Source: Tetragonia tetragonoides
Taxonomy: Eukaryota > Streptophyta > Magnoliopsida > Caryophyllales > Aizoaceae
NCBI GenBank assembly: GCA_038025085.1
Contig: CM076154.1
Location: forward strand, 22,611,001 to 22,675,000
DNA: 64,000 bases
Reading direction: 5' to 3'
This document shows, one piece after another, positions 21,115-31,360 of the stretch (its first letter is position 1; each line of letters opens with the position of its first letter). The notes under the pieces are model-generated. The model made no database searches. It was given only the letters and a program-made list of their open reading frames with translations, and had not been told where the DNA came from. Made by a program: the position numbers and the translations under genes.

Positions 21115-23900
21115 CAATCTCAGCCGTTCATCAGTTATATCGCACGACTCAAAATACAAGTGTGTTTTTGTATTGGATCGAGCTTACTTTCTCGTTCTTT
21201 TTTCCCGCTTTCTTATCCTTCCCCCAAAGAAATTAATGCCCAGTCGTTCGTCTTTTTTTTTTCTTTCTCTCTCCTCACCCTCCCCTTGAACACGAGCTTT
21301 GATGTTCCTTGTGCTACTCCGGCAATCCGATAAGCGGAACCAGATAACGAAGACGATGACATCTTCAACGACAAGCTTTCATAGGTGATAATTTAATTCC
21401 AGATGAATTTTTTTTTGTTTGTTCATTGGTTTCATTTTGGAAATTGAAATTGGTGAAATTTCGATTAATGATTTCTTTGTTGGTGTATCTTTGCATTGAT
21501 TTTCTTAGTCACGATTCTATATAATGGTTTGCTGTACTTAAATTCAATCGAAACCTTGGTTCATTGATTGCTAAAATGTGAAATTTTGGTTCATTTGATT
21601 GAAGATTCGAGGTTTATTGAGGGCTTTTGGCTTAACCCTAATTGCTAATGTTATACTATGGCATAATTGTTGAGTCTTACACTGAGATTTGTCTTTAGTA
21701 TTCTATAGATTAAATGGCTGTAACTATCAGTTGTGGTCAATGGATTATTGTAGGCGAATGAAACTATTTTTTCAGTTGAGATTTTGATGATGATGATTGA
21801 TAGATTGTTATATGATGATGTCGGTTGAGGTGTAATGTGGGGGATTTGAGGTTTTTACATTTTTTGTTTTAAGGTTGATATATAGGCTGTGACTGATGGA
21901 TGATTCTCTGGATTTTCGGCTTGTCATCCGAAGTGAACAAGCCTCCCCATGCTTCTCGGCTTCGGATAATCCAGAAGATAACAAACATAGAGCTCATGGA
22001 AAGCAAACTATTGCTGCTACGCTCTATCTAATAAAAATAAAGGAAGGTAGCATGTTAAGCAAATAAGTGACCTATTTTTAACTAATAAGTGACCCTTATT
22101 TAATTAAAAAGTGACGTTTATAATTGCTCATTATATTGATCATTGGTTTTGGGTTTCCTCTTTTGGTGACGTACCTTATCCCATGTTTGAAGTCTTTGTC
22201 TACACATGACCCTTGTCATGAAGCTACGCTTGAGCTAGTGTGTTGTAACAAATTCCCTTCTTGCTCTTCTACTATATAGAAGATTGTGTTTGAAATGAAT
22301 GTGCAACTCAGCTCAATTCACAGATCCTAGGACACTTCAACTAACAAAATGTAACTTGGTGTATGACTTTGTAGTCTATCAGGTGCTTGGTTTTGAGTGG
22401 CGAAGGTACAAAGTTTGAATTTATTGTAGTCCATGTCTGTAATGACTCTTATCAGCTTTGGATGTCTACTTTGGTAAAGAAGTATCCTCGCGTTATTGTC
22501 AAAAGAATAGAAAATAATAATCCAGCATGTTGAGCTATAAGGTGACCCCTATTTAGTTAAAAGTTGATGCATCGTAGTCTCAAAAGTGATCTCTAGATCC
22601 TTTTAAAATGACCCCTCAATCCATTTGCATTTCTTATTATTTTTGGTTTGACAACTTCTTTTTCTTTTTTTTTTCCTAAAGTAACCTTGCGTTTCTTATT
22701 ATTTCTGTAGATGTTAAAGGTTGAAAATAGAAGTACTGATTGGCTCCGTCCAAGTTCTATGCTCCTGATTTCTCTAGAAAGTGACTCTGTTTAACTAAAA
22801 TTTGACCTCTATTTAGCTAAAAGTGACCCCTATTTAACTAAAAAGTGACCCCTTTTGTGGCAAAACCAGAAGCAGCGCCTTGCCATTACGCCTTAGCATA
22901 ATGCCTTTTTGTGAGATGTGCCTTATGTAGGTAGTGAAGAGTATGAATTTCAAAGTGATGAGAAACGTTTCCCTCAAGTAAAGTATATGTGTACAACTAA
23001 GATTGAACTAGGATCACTATATTGTTGGACGCACTAACAATAATTTGAACACAACCTTCATATGTAAGTTCTGAGTATGTGTTGCTTTGTAGTGTTTCAT
23101 ATTGATTAAGTTACCCTTGTTTCTGGAACAAGTTACCATAGCTATTAGTCTTATGTTTTGTGTTATCATTGAAAATGCGGGTTGTTCTTGTTGTTAAAGT
23201 AAATTGCTTTCAGGCTTGTTTAATGCCTTTGATAAATGGACTAAATAATGGACTAGTATTATCTTATGTATTTTTTTGAAGTTCCCATTTCTGTTTGATT
23301 AGTGTCACTTCTTAGTTCACACAAGATCGAGTGACCCCTGTGTCTGGTATAAATGACACTTGTGTTCAGTATAAGTGACCCATGTGTGCATTATTATAAG
23401 AAGAGCATTTATATGTTGTACTCGGGGTTCTAAGATCACCATTTCATTTTCTTGCCATGAGTGCCATATGGTGATGCTTTGTATAAATCTTCCACAATCT
23501 AGATGTTGTTGCTGATGCTAACTTTTTTGCGTAGTAGTTATTGTGCTATGTTTGAAAGCTCAATGAAAGAAGAAATGAGCAGAATACTAGCAAATCGTTA
23601 CAGGACTTGTTTCAGTTGTTGTGTCCTGCTGTTGAGTGTTAGCTTCTGTGATTCTGCTTCTGTTCAGTATAGTCATTATCATTTATTTGCTATGCGCTGC
23701 GAATAAACTCTGTGATCTTGGAGCGGTGTATATAAAATTGTGTCTGGTGTAGTCAGTATATAAGTCACTATAAATTAGGAAATCTGTATTCTTTCCCTTC
23801 AGTTCATTTATGCATCAAGAATATTTACTGATAAAAGGAATGTCTTTAGGAGACTATTTGTACTATTTGTGCATGTTACAGGTATATACTTGACATTTTT
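21115..23900. other. Cassette C interior, left part
   Basis: No convincing gene. 21240-21400 resembles a transcript 5' end (pyrimidine-rich stretch, then a possible splice donor ATAGGTGATAA) and may be a captured gene edge. AGTGACC-type motifs occur at about 22060-22110, 22540-22620, 22780-22850 and 23310-23390. The small ORF at 23503-23706 has no recognisable domain. Confidence 0.45.
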
Positions 23901-23970
23901 AGTCTATTAGCTCAATGGTAGAGCATTTGTGCAATGCACAAAAGATGTGGGTTCAAATCCCACATAGACT
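23901..23970 (+). other. tRNA-like sequence C1 (70 nt), complete cloverleaf
   Basis: All four stems pair: acceptor AGTCTAT/ATAGACT (7 bp), D stem GCTC/GAGC, anticodon stem TTTGT/ACAAA, T stem GTGGG/CCCAC with loop TTCAAAT. A-box-like TAGCTCAATGG and B box GGTTCAAATCC are present, and a T5 run follows at about 23982. The anticodon loop GCAATGC lacks U33, so it is unlikely to be a normal translating tRNA. It pairs in inverted orientation with 24433-24502. Confidence 0.72.
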
Positions 23971-24432
23971 TCTTGCTATCCTTTTTCGTTTTTAGTGAAA
24001 ACTTCTTTCTATCCTTAATCATTACATTAGAAGTGACCCATCTTCCTTTTTAGTGTTCAAAAATTAGTAATTCAGGATGTGTATGCCATATGTGACCCTG
24101 CATAAACGTATAAGTGACCCTGCACAATTCTATAAGTGACCCCTCAATCTTATTGAAGTTAACTTTAAACAATTAGTTTGTTGATATTGACATTGTTCTT
24201 ACACCATCCTATAAGTGACTCTGCACTTGAGATGCCACTCATGGTTTGCTTTCTTGCTATTTCAGGGAAAAAATATATGGTAAACCAAGTAATCCTACAC
24301 AGTATTAGAAGTGACCCTTTTAAAGTGACCCCCCATTCTCATTTTTCGTTTGTAGATATGTCAATTACTTCTCAGTCCTATCTAGTCAGTGATCCCTTTT
24401 ACAACCAAAAGTGACCCCAATTGCCTAGTAGT

Positions 24433-24502
24433 AGCCTATGTAGGATTCGAACCTACATTCACTGTGCAAAGCACATTGCTCTACCAATTGAGCTAATAGG
24501 CT
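24433..24502 (-). other. tRNA-like sequence C2 (70 nt)
   Basis: Minus strand: acceptor AGCCTAT/ATAGGCT fully paired, D arm GCTC-AATTGGTA-GAGC, hairpin TGTGC-TTT-GCACA in the anticodon position, T arm GTAGG-TTCGAAT-CCTAC with a perfect B box. The anticodon arm is unlike a normal 5-bp stem with a 7-base loop. The sequence matches A1 and B1. Confidence 0.72.
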
Positions 24503-26430
24503 TGCATATCAATAACAATAGAGACTTATGAATCTCACATTATTAGGTACTGTAGTGTCCTAATCTCATCCTCTGCGTGACAACCTGGGATTAAAGCTAC
24601 ATTGGACAGGTAGCTAAAGATTACAATATTTTGAAAAAAAAAATTCTACAAGCAAACAGAGCAAACTTTTCCAAATAGCATCTAGCGTACAAGAAGGCTG
24701 CAGGTACCTCAAGCCACGACAAGAGGTTCTAATTTCTCTGTTAACCTGCTCAGGCAATTAGAAAGTATACCACCAGATCCTATGGTGATATCTTCAGCCA
24801 AATAGTAACAAGCAGTACACAGTAGTTAAGTGTATTGACTTACGTAAGAACTATATATGCATTAGGAAAACCGTGTTAAAAAAACTTAACTGTGAAGGAC
24901 TCTACAAAATTCAGTGCAAAATGCTTGCCTAAATGACAGGGGCACTATAGTCTACATGCATGGTCTGAAAATTACCTAAATAGAACTCTAGACGTACACG
25001 TATTCATGCAAACTAGGTGCAAAGAGGTACTCCTTGTCTACCACCCCTCAACAAGCCTAGGTCAAACACCTACTCTGTTGATCACACCCCATAATTTTGA
25101 CAAGGAATTATGGGCTCATACAAGTGACAATATACATGAAAAGCAAAGGGTTACTTAAAAGGTATCTTAATTTCTATTTAAAGTGATCCTAAATACTCAA
25201 GAAAGTGACCCTAAATACTCATAAAAGTGACCCTAAATACTTAACGATCTATCATCAAATTCACAGGTTCTTTTTCCAGTTGTCAACTTCTTGTTTAGGT
25301 TGTTGTCAAATGCTCTGCTGATGATCCGCCAGACTACCAAGTTCTGACCTAATCTAAGTAACTAAAGTATAACCTGTTATTGTATTCACTTGCTTTTTCA
25401 GATTTGGGTCTACAATTTATGCTAAGTATGCTATTTCAACCATGTCTCAAATTTCATAAGCTAAAAGTGACCCTCTATACTTTATGAAGTGACCCATTTT
25501 ATAAGATAAAGTGATACTTATTTTTGACCAGTTTATAACACCAAAGTTTGAGTACCCAAAACACTTAGCTGTAAATTATATTATATGAACAATGCTACAC
25601 GACCCACACACAACAAAGATTCGACATCCTTTTTAGAAACAATTTGTGCTCAGTATCCAATTTTAACCATATCTCAAATTTCATAAGCTAAAACTTAAAA
25701 GTGACCCTCTATTCTTTATGAAGTGACCATCCTTTTTAAAATGACCTTTATTTTGCCCTGTTAATAACATCAAAATATGGGTATGTAGACAAAAAATTAG
25801 TTGTAAATTACTTTATATGAACTATGCCACACACAGTAAAGATACAATATCCTTTGCAGAAGCAACTCAAATATAAATTACATGAAAACAATGGGTTACA
25901 CAATTATTTTTTTTATCAAATTCATAGGCTCCTTTACTTAGAACGGGAAGATCGTTAAAAAACCCTAAAACTCATCATAATCCATGAAAATTATACAATT
26001 CACACAGCAAGGAAAATAAATTAATCTATTTTGTTAATGTGAATTGATTCCCAAAGCACAAATCGCAAATAAACTTTCAAACCCTTGAACAACAAATCAA
26101 AGAAGAAACTCACTTTTTTTTGTCGTTCGGCCATTGTCGATGACGCCCCAACAGTTTTCACGATTGCTTTCGAACCATGAAGCCTTCTTGATTGCTCACG
26201 AAGCTCAAGGATGTGGCATCAATGACGTTATTTGGTGAAACGCGAAGAATGGTAGAGAGAGAAAAGTGGGTGAGGAGAAGGGTAAGGAGAGAGAGAACTA
26301 GGGAGAAAGAGAACGCTTTTTTTTTTTAGAGAGAGAGAACGCTTGCCCAAGCTTTGAATGTCTCTTAAAGTTTGAAAAATTTACATATGTGCCATTAATG
26401 ACTCGGGGTCATCCTACACAGTTAGATTAG
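24503..26430. other. Cassette C interior, right part
   Basis: 24503-24606 is the reverse complement of the DNA between the ABC fragment and the tRNA-like in cassettes A and B. The rest has no gene; AGTGACC motifs cluster at about 25150-25240, 25460-25510 and 25690-25760. A purine-rich stretch at 26250-26345 precedes the terminal repeat. Confidence 0.45.
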
Positions 26431-26564
26431 CCGATTGGATGGCTGAGATCGACTTCTCACCATCTCACCGTGGCTTGCCATCTCACCATATCCCTACTCA
26501 TAGGATCATATGAGAACTCTCCTTTTTATGAGAATTGTGAGAACTTTCCTTTTTATATAAACGT

Positions 26565-26740
26565 GGGTTAACTACTTTTATGCATGAGCCGGTTAACTTT
26601 TATACATTAACGTGTAATCTTTTTAAACATGAGCGGGTTAACTTTTGTAAATGAACAGGTTAACTTTTGAACTTTATAAGGTTAACTTTGGTACATTACA
26701 AGGTTAATTTTTACACATAGGTGGGTTAACCTGAAACAGG
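26565..26740. repeat. Degenerate GGTTAACTTTT repeats
   Basis: About seven copies of GGTTAA(C/T)TTT with CATGAGC or TACATTA spacers, roughly every 20-35 bases, lie just outside the right end of cassette C and upstream of the small ORF at 26796. Confidence 0.7.
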
Positions 26741-26795
26741 GAAATTGAATGGTCTAGCGAGTCTCCCTCCTGTCATCAACGTGTGAAACTGAGCC

Positions 26796-27038
26796 ATGGA
26801 GATCCGTCCGCCTCAGATCACCGTCCGCCGGCAAAGCTTAGATGAAGACTTTCTCTCTCTTGAAGACTTTCAATCGGGAATATCGCCGGAAAGTTTGGAC
26901 CACTTCATTTTCTCTCTCATCTCTCACCCAATAAATGGGCATGAATTTGACCTTAAAAACCTTGGATATGACTGTTGGCGAATTGTTCCATCTACTGTTA
27001 GTTTATCACCAACCAAAACTGAGATTCATTGTAGGTGA
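26796..27038 (+). CDS. Hypothetical 80-residue ORF or gene-fragment exon
   Basis: I do not recognise it. The protein starts MEIRPPQITVRRQ and has an acidic, Ser/Leu-rich middle (LDEDFLSLEDFQSG) and a hydrophobic stretch DHFIFSLISHPI. The start context GAGCCATGG is good for plants and codon use looks gene-like. The end sequence ATTGTAGGTGAAC holds a possible splice donor (AG/GT), so it may be the first exon of a captured or truncated gene. No continuation is recognised downstream. Function unknown. Confidence 0.35.
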   Translation: MEIRPPQITVRRQSLDEDFLSLEDFQSGISPESLDHFIFSLISHPINGHEFDLKNLGYDCWRIVPSTVSLSPTKTEIHCR

Positions 27039-27059
27039 ACCGCAAATTAATTGTCGTTA

Positions 27060-28352
27060 TGCTCAGATTCATTCATTGTAAAGTGTAAATTCACTAAGAG
27101 ATCGTTTGGTTCAAACATCGAAAAAAAAATGAAATGGAATCAAATAAGGGAAAGGAATGGTAATGGTAACGTTTACTTTTTTGATTTGTTTGGTTCAGCC
27201 ATGGAATTGAATCCTTTATATCTCATTGCCTTATTTCTTGTTTGGTTCCGAATTATCAATTTGGTCCTTTAAATAAACATCATTGGACAAACTAGTCCTT
27301 TTAAAAACGAATGGGACAAGTTAGTCTTTTAAAACATAATTATGTGCAGATTCCCCCTCTGAACCGGGTTTAAGAGCAATCTTTACATTAATTACGTTTC
27401 TTAATCATTTTTCGTACTTTTTCCCTTTTTATCTATTTTCAGTCCCATTTTCTTCATTTTTATTTTCTTTTCTCTTGTTTTTGTGTCTATTCACTTTTTC
27501 CCTTTTCTTTATTTCTATCTTTTTCCCCTCTTTCTCTCTCCACTTGACACAATGAGCTTATCCCCTCTCTCACTCTCACAATGAACTCTTAGCCATGGGG
27601 CTTTGTTCCAAAAACTCAACCATGGGCATTTGCTCCTTAATCCTACTTATCGAGAATCAATATCAAAATGCCAAACCTTTTCAATTCTTGTCAACTCAAA
27701 TGACTCACTACAAACAATTTCAGCGGGGGTATTTAGAGTGCAATGACAGAAATAAATATGGTAGGTTTGAAACAAGAAAAACTCCCAAAAGCTACCTAAC
27801 CATTACCACCACCACAATTCTAACACTTAGCTGACAATGGGTTTTTTTTGGGTCGTTATATTTGTTTTATTAATGAATGGGAGGAAGAATCCATAAGAAT
27901 GGTGATGGTGACGGTGATGGCTGGGTTGCTTCTGTAAAGGCACACGCTAGCTGGGTTACTTATGGAGTTTTTTTATGGAAAGAGCAGATCGAATTTAGGG
28001 GTTCTTGGAAGGGGGTGGTTGAGACTTGAGATTGGAAACCAAGCCCCATGGCTGAGTTTTTGCAACAGGTTCATTGTGCCAATTGGAGAGAGAAAGGGCA
28101 AAGAAGAAGAAATAAAGAAAATGGAAAAGTAAAAAGAAAATGAGAGAAAATAATTAAAAAGAGATAAAATAAAACTGAAAATAGATTAAATAGGAGAAAA
28201 ATACGAAAAATGATTAAAAACGTAATTAATGTCAAGATTCCCCCTAAATCCACAAACTCTGTTTCGTAATTGAATCGTACCCATTGTTTTGGTAATGTTT
28301 TAGATTCTTTCTCTTGAGAATTTGTGAAGATCATGCTATTTCGAAACCATAA
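27060..28352. repeat. Inverted-repeat (foldback-like) segment
   Basis: About 27385-27620 and 28025-28260 are imperfect inverses of each other: ATTAATTACGTTT.TTAATCATTTTTCGTA occurs in both directions, followed inward by a pyrimidine-rich stretch, CACAATGAAC and CCATGGGGCTT. The middle (27620-28025) has no recognisable gene. An ATCGTTTGGTTC-type sequence at 27106 resembles MITE ends, but no matching right terminus or target duplication was found. Confidence 0.55.
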
Positions 28353-28375
28353 TTATTGTAGCTTATTTTTATGCA

Positions 28376-28576
28376 ATGAAGGCAAAAGGTGTGCCAGAAA
28401 CTAAGTTGCAATTGTTGTCAGATGTGAGCGGAGTTTTGTCGCTAGGAACTCTTAGTGCATTAGTTGGATTAAGTGGAGCAAGAAAACCCACTTTAATTGA
28501 TGTGCTGGCTGGTAGAAAAATTGGTGGATGCATAGAAGGAGAAATTAGGATTTCAGGTTATCCGACTTATATTTAA
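28376..28576 (+). pseudogene. Captured PDR/ABCG transporter NBD fragment (copy B)
   Basis: An open frame of 66 codons begins [19 protein letters not shown] and continues through a Walker A region ([11 protein letters not shown]) and [19 protein letters not shown], then stops. As in copy A the Walker A glycine before the catalytic lysine is Arg, and here the following Thr is Pro, so ATP binding would be lost. The shared GARK change shows that both copies descend from one already damaged capture. The match is to the second ATPase domain of plant PDR transporters. Confidence 0.8.
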
Positions 28577-28671
28577 TGTATGTTTGTCCCAGGTTGTCAA
28601 ACAGGGGATGCAAATAGGACACTCGAGTAATACCATTGTGAGATATAAGTCCTTCTTAGTATTGATATGTA

Positions 28672-28741
28672 AGCCTATAAGCTCAATTGGTAGAGCAATG
28701 TGCTCCGCACAAGGGATGTAGGTTCGAATCCTACATAGGCT
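28672..28741 (+). other. tRNA-like sequence B1 (70 nt)
   Basis: Acceptor AGCCTAT/ATAGGCT pairs fully, D arm GCTC-AATTGGTA-GAGC is intact, T arm GTAGG-TTCGAAT-CCTAC has a perfect B box. The anticodon region is TGTGC-TCC-GCACA, a tight hairpin instead of a regular loop. It pairs in inverted orientation with 29409-29478. Confidence 0.7.
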
Positions 28742-29408
28742 ACTACTTGAAAATTGAGGTCACTTTTAATTGTTCGAAAGATCACGTATAGGATAGTAAA
28801 CTGCAATAAGAATTAGGGGTCATACTCAAATTAGAGAGGGGTCACTTATAAGACTGTGGAGGGTAATTTAGATGATAGTGAAAGAGCAGTGTAGGTAAAT
28901 TGCAATAAACATGAAGGGGGTCAATTTAAAAAAAGATGGGGGCCACTTATACAACAGTGCAAGGTCACTTCTTGTAAAGAACAATGCTACTATATCAACA
29001 AACTAAATAATTATGGTAAACTGCCATAAAATTTATGGGTCATTTAAAAATAGAGATCTTCGAATATGCAGGATTACTTATACAATACTGATCAACAAAC
29101 TAAATTAAACGTAAATCTCATTATTTTTGAGGGGTCACTTTGAAAAGAGAGAGGGGTCACTTGTAAGAATGTGCATGGTCACTTATAAGAATGTGCAGGG
29201 TCACTTATAAGATATGAAATATGAAATACAATTGAGAGTTAATTTAGAAAGGAAGAGGGGTCACTGTTAACAGCTTGCGGATCACTTACAACCTAAACTG
29301 AATTACTAGCATTAAATTAACTTGGACTAAAGGGGGTGGTCTATCTTGCTTTAATATTCCTTTAGGACCTCATACACCAGCATTAAATTAAGTACTAGCC
29401 ATTTCCAC

Positions 29409-29478
29409 AACCTATGTGGGACTTGAACCAACATTTTTTCTGCAATCGCACAATGCTCTTCCATTGAGCTAATAGGCT
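29409..29478 (-). other. tRNA-like sequence B2 (70 nt)
   Basis: Minus strand reads AGCCTAT, TAGCTCAATGGAAGAGC, a TTGTGCGATTGCA segment, GGTTCAAGTCC and ATAGGTT. The acceptor has one mismatch, and the T stem is weakened. Same length and relative position as A2. Confidence 0.62.
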
Positions 29479-29917
29479 TGTAGAAAGAAGAAAAAAAAAG
29501 CAAAATGAAAATGCAGTAGCCATACAATAACACATATATCTCAAAGTTGGATATGAACATTAAAAATGTATGCCACTGGTACCACAACACTTTTCCGTTT
29601 CAACAACATTCATGGGAAAAGATTGGGGGGACCTTGAAGTTTTCCATACCAAATTTTCTAGCCTGGTGGGGTGAGTTCATGACACCAAGTTATCTAGGTA
29701 GTGGTATAAGTTAATGGCACTTCTCTTTGCATACCTACAAAATATTTTTTTACTAGCAACCTGCAAAACCTTTAACTAGAAACCTCAACCATACTAATGC
29801 AAAGCCACTAAAGGCGAAAATACAGGCATGAATGACAAACAAAATGAAGATAATAAAGTGAGCTAATAAGAAAGAGGCCACTAACAGCAGCAAGAATTGA
29901 CACAAACCTATATCAAG

Positions 29918-30115
29918 TGAAGGAAATCAATCCGTGCCTTTCTCATTGATTTTGTCAGATTATATACAAAATACAAGAGAGTCATAAGGCTATAATCTAG
30001 GAGGTTAGTATAGCAACTAACTATATTCTAGGCTACAAGTAAGGTAACTATGAGAGGATATACAGGAGAATATTTGACTAACTAAAATACAGAGATTACT
30101 GAATATAATCTAACA
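29918..30115 (-). repeat. Copia 3' LTR (198 bp)
   Basis: Minus strand begins TGTTAGATTATATTC and ends ATTGATTTCCTTCA. The same ATTGATTTCCTTCA end precedes the PBS at 32155-32168, confirming the LTR edge. Confidence 0.82.
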
Positions 30116-30708
30116 CACCTCCGCAGTCGAAACGGGAGGTTGGCGGACGTTGAGACTGGCTCGAAAGTCATCAAAAAGGATGCGCGGGAGCCCTTTGTGA
30201 AAATATCTGCAATCTGATAACGAGACGGAACATGAAGAACCCGAACTTGCCCACGTGCTACTTTCTCACGTACAAAATGTATATCCATTTCGATGTGCTT
30301 AGTGCGTTGATGTTGCACGGGATTACCGGAGAGGTAAATGGCACTGACATTATCACAATAGACTAAGGTAGCCTTTTGAATTGGACAATGTAATTCGAAT
30401 AGAAGATTTCGAATCCAGCAGGACTCAGAGACAACGTTAGCAACCCCTTTGTATTCGGCTTCAGCACTGGAACGAGAAAGAGTAGGTTGGCGCTTGGAAG
30501 ACCAAGAGATCAAGTTGTCCCCTAAAAATACACGGCAACCAGAGGTGAATCGTCTAGTATCGGGGCATCCTCCCCAATCAGTATCAGTATAGGAAGTGAG
30601 ACCAGATATGGAAGATGGGGAAAGATGCAGACCATAAGTGACAGTGCCTTTGATATACCGCAAAATTCTTTTGAGAGCAGTCACATGATCCTCCTTTGGG
30701 TCATGCAT
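30082..30708 (-). pseudogene. Copia RNase H
   Basis: 208 codons open from an internal Met. Motifs: KRILRYIKGTVTYGL, YTDTDWGGCPDTRRFTSG (first catalytic Asp), SRSSAEAEYKGVANV (Glu), VYCDNVSAIYLSGNP (Asp) and the C-terminal HIEMDIHFVREKV and IADIFTKG. This is a complete copia RNase H by motif content; it runs to the 3' LTR. It is separated from RT by frame changes at about 30708-30780, so a Pol fusion is not made. Confidence 0.78.
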
Positions 30709-30779
30709 ATGTAAACAGATTTGTTGGACAGCATAGGATATATCTGGTCTTGTGAAGGTAAGGTACTGTAATGCTCCAG

Positions 30780-31360
30780 CTAAGCTACGGTAATGTGTGG
30801 GATCAGCATACGAAGATCCCGATGAGGCCTCAATTTGGCTTTTGTATCCACAGGCATGGGAGTAGGTTTACAAGAAGACATACCAGCTCTGTCAATAATC
30901 TCCTCTGCATACTTGTTTTGACAGAGAAATAAGCCACCTGCATGGCGGGTAACTACAATACCCAAAAAATAACTCAACAGGCCCAAATGCTTCATAGCAA
31001 ATTCAGACGCAAGGAGTGACATGATGGACTGACGAAGAGCGTTAGAGGATGCATTGAGAATTATATCATCAACATACAAGAGTATATATGCAATGTCACG
31101 ACCTTTACTATAAATAAATAAAGAATGATCAGATTTGCTATGTGAGAAACCAAAACTGGAGACAAAATCAGCAAACCGTTGATACCAGGCGCGAGGAGCC
31201 TGTTTGAGGCCATATAGAGACTTTTTAGGAGGCAAACATAATCTGGATGGACCGGATCATGGAAACCCATGGGCTGATGCATGTAAACTGTCTCATGGAG
31301 CTGGCCATGTAGAAAAGCATTTTTTACGTCCAACTGATGAATGGGCCATGATTTAGACAA
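30780..31360 (-). pseudogene. Copia reverse transcriptase, frameshifted
   Basis: 31360-31235 reads [20 protein letters not shown] and [11 protein letters not shown], then the frame changes and 31235-30780 continues with [18 protein letters not shown], the catalytic [11 protein letters not shown], and FAMKHLGLLSYFLGI. The region before WPIHQLDV (RT fingers and all of integrase) is deleted. RT would copy RNA into cDNA; this one cannot be made in one piece. Confidence 0.8.

Larger units (their letters stand above)
21064..26510 (-). mobile_element. Cassette C: inverted relative of A with tRNA-like pair
   Basis: It shares reverse-orientation homology with cassette A at both its inner end (21064-21120), at 23340-23430 and at 23900-24610. 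Both ends carry GAGATGGTGAGAAGTC(A/G)ATCTCAGCC when read inward, which supports an element with terminal inverted repeats. Inside are dozens of AAGTGACCC motifs and two tRNA-like sequences. The ABC fragment is absent; homology stops at about 24606, where A and B continue into it. No transposase is visible. MULE-like is my best guess; a target duplication was not found. Confidence 0.55.
28353..29917 (+). mobile_element. Cassette B: second ABC fragment plus tRNA-like pair
   Basis: Co-linear with cassette A from TTGTAGCTTATTTTTA onward: ABC fragment, tRNA-like (+) at 28672, GGGTCACTTATAAGA-type motifs, tRNA-like (-) at 29409, and the same tail. It is cut at 29917 by the copia 3' LTR, and the DNA beyond the copia does not resume homology. 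A and B thus represent a dispersed repeat family. Confidence 0.65.

Noticed and set aside
23901..23970. Calling the tRNA-like sequences functional tRNA genes
   Set aside because: The fold is complete in C1, but U33 is missing and the anticodon arm is abnormal in C2 and B1; I kept them as tRNA-like.
17976..26510. Helitron assignment for cassettes A and C
   Set aside because: No TC start or hairpin-CTRR end was seen; inverted termini at both ends of C fit a TIR element better.
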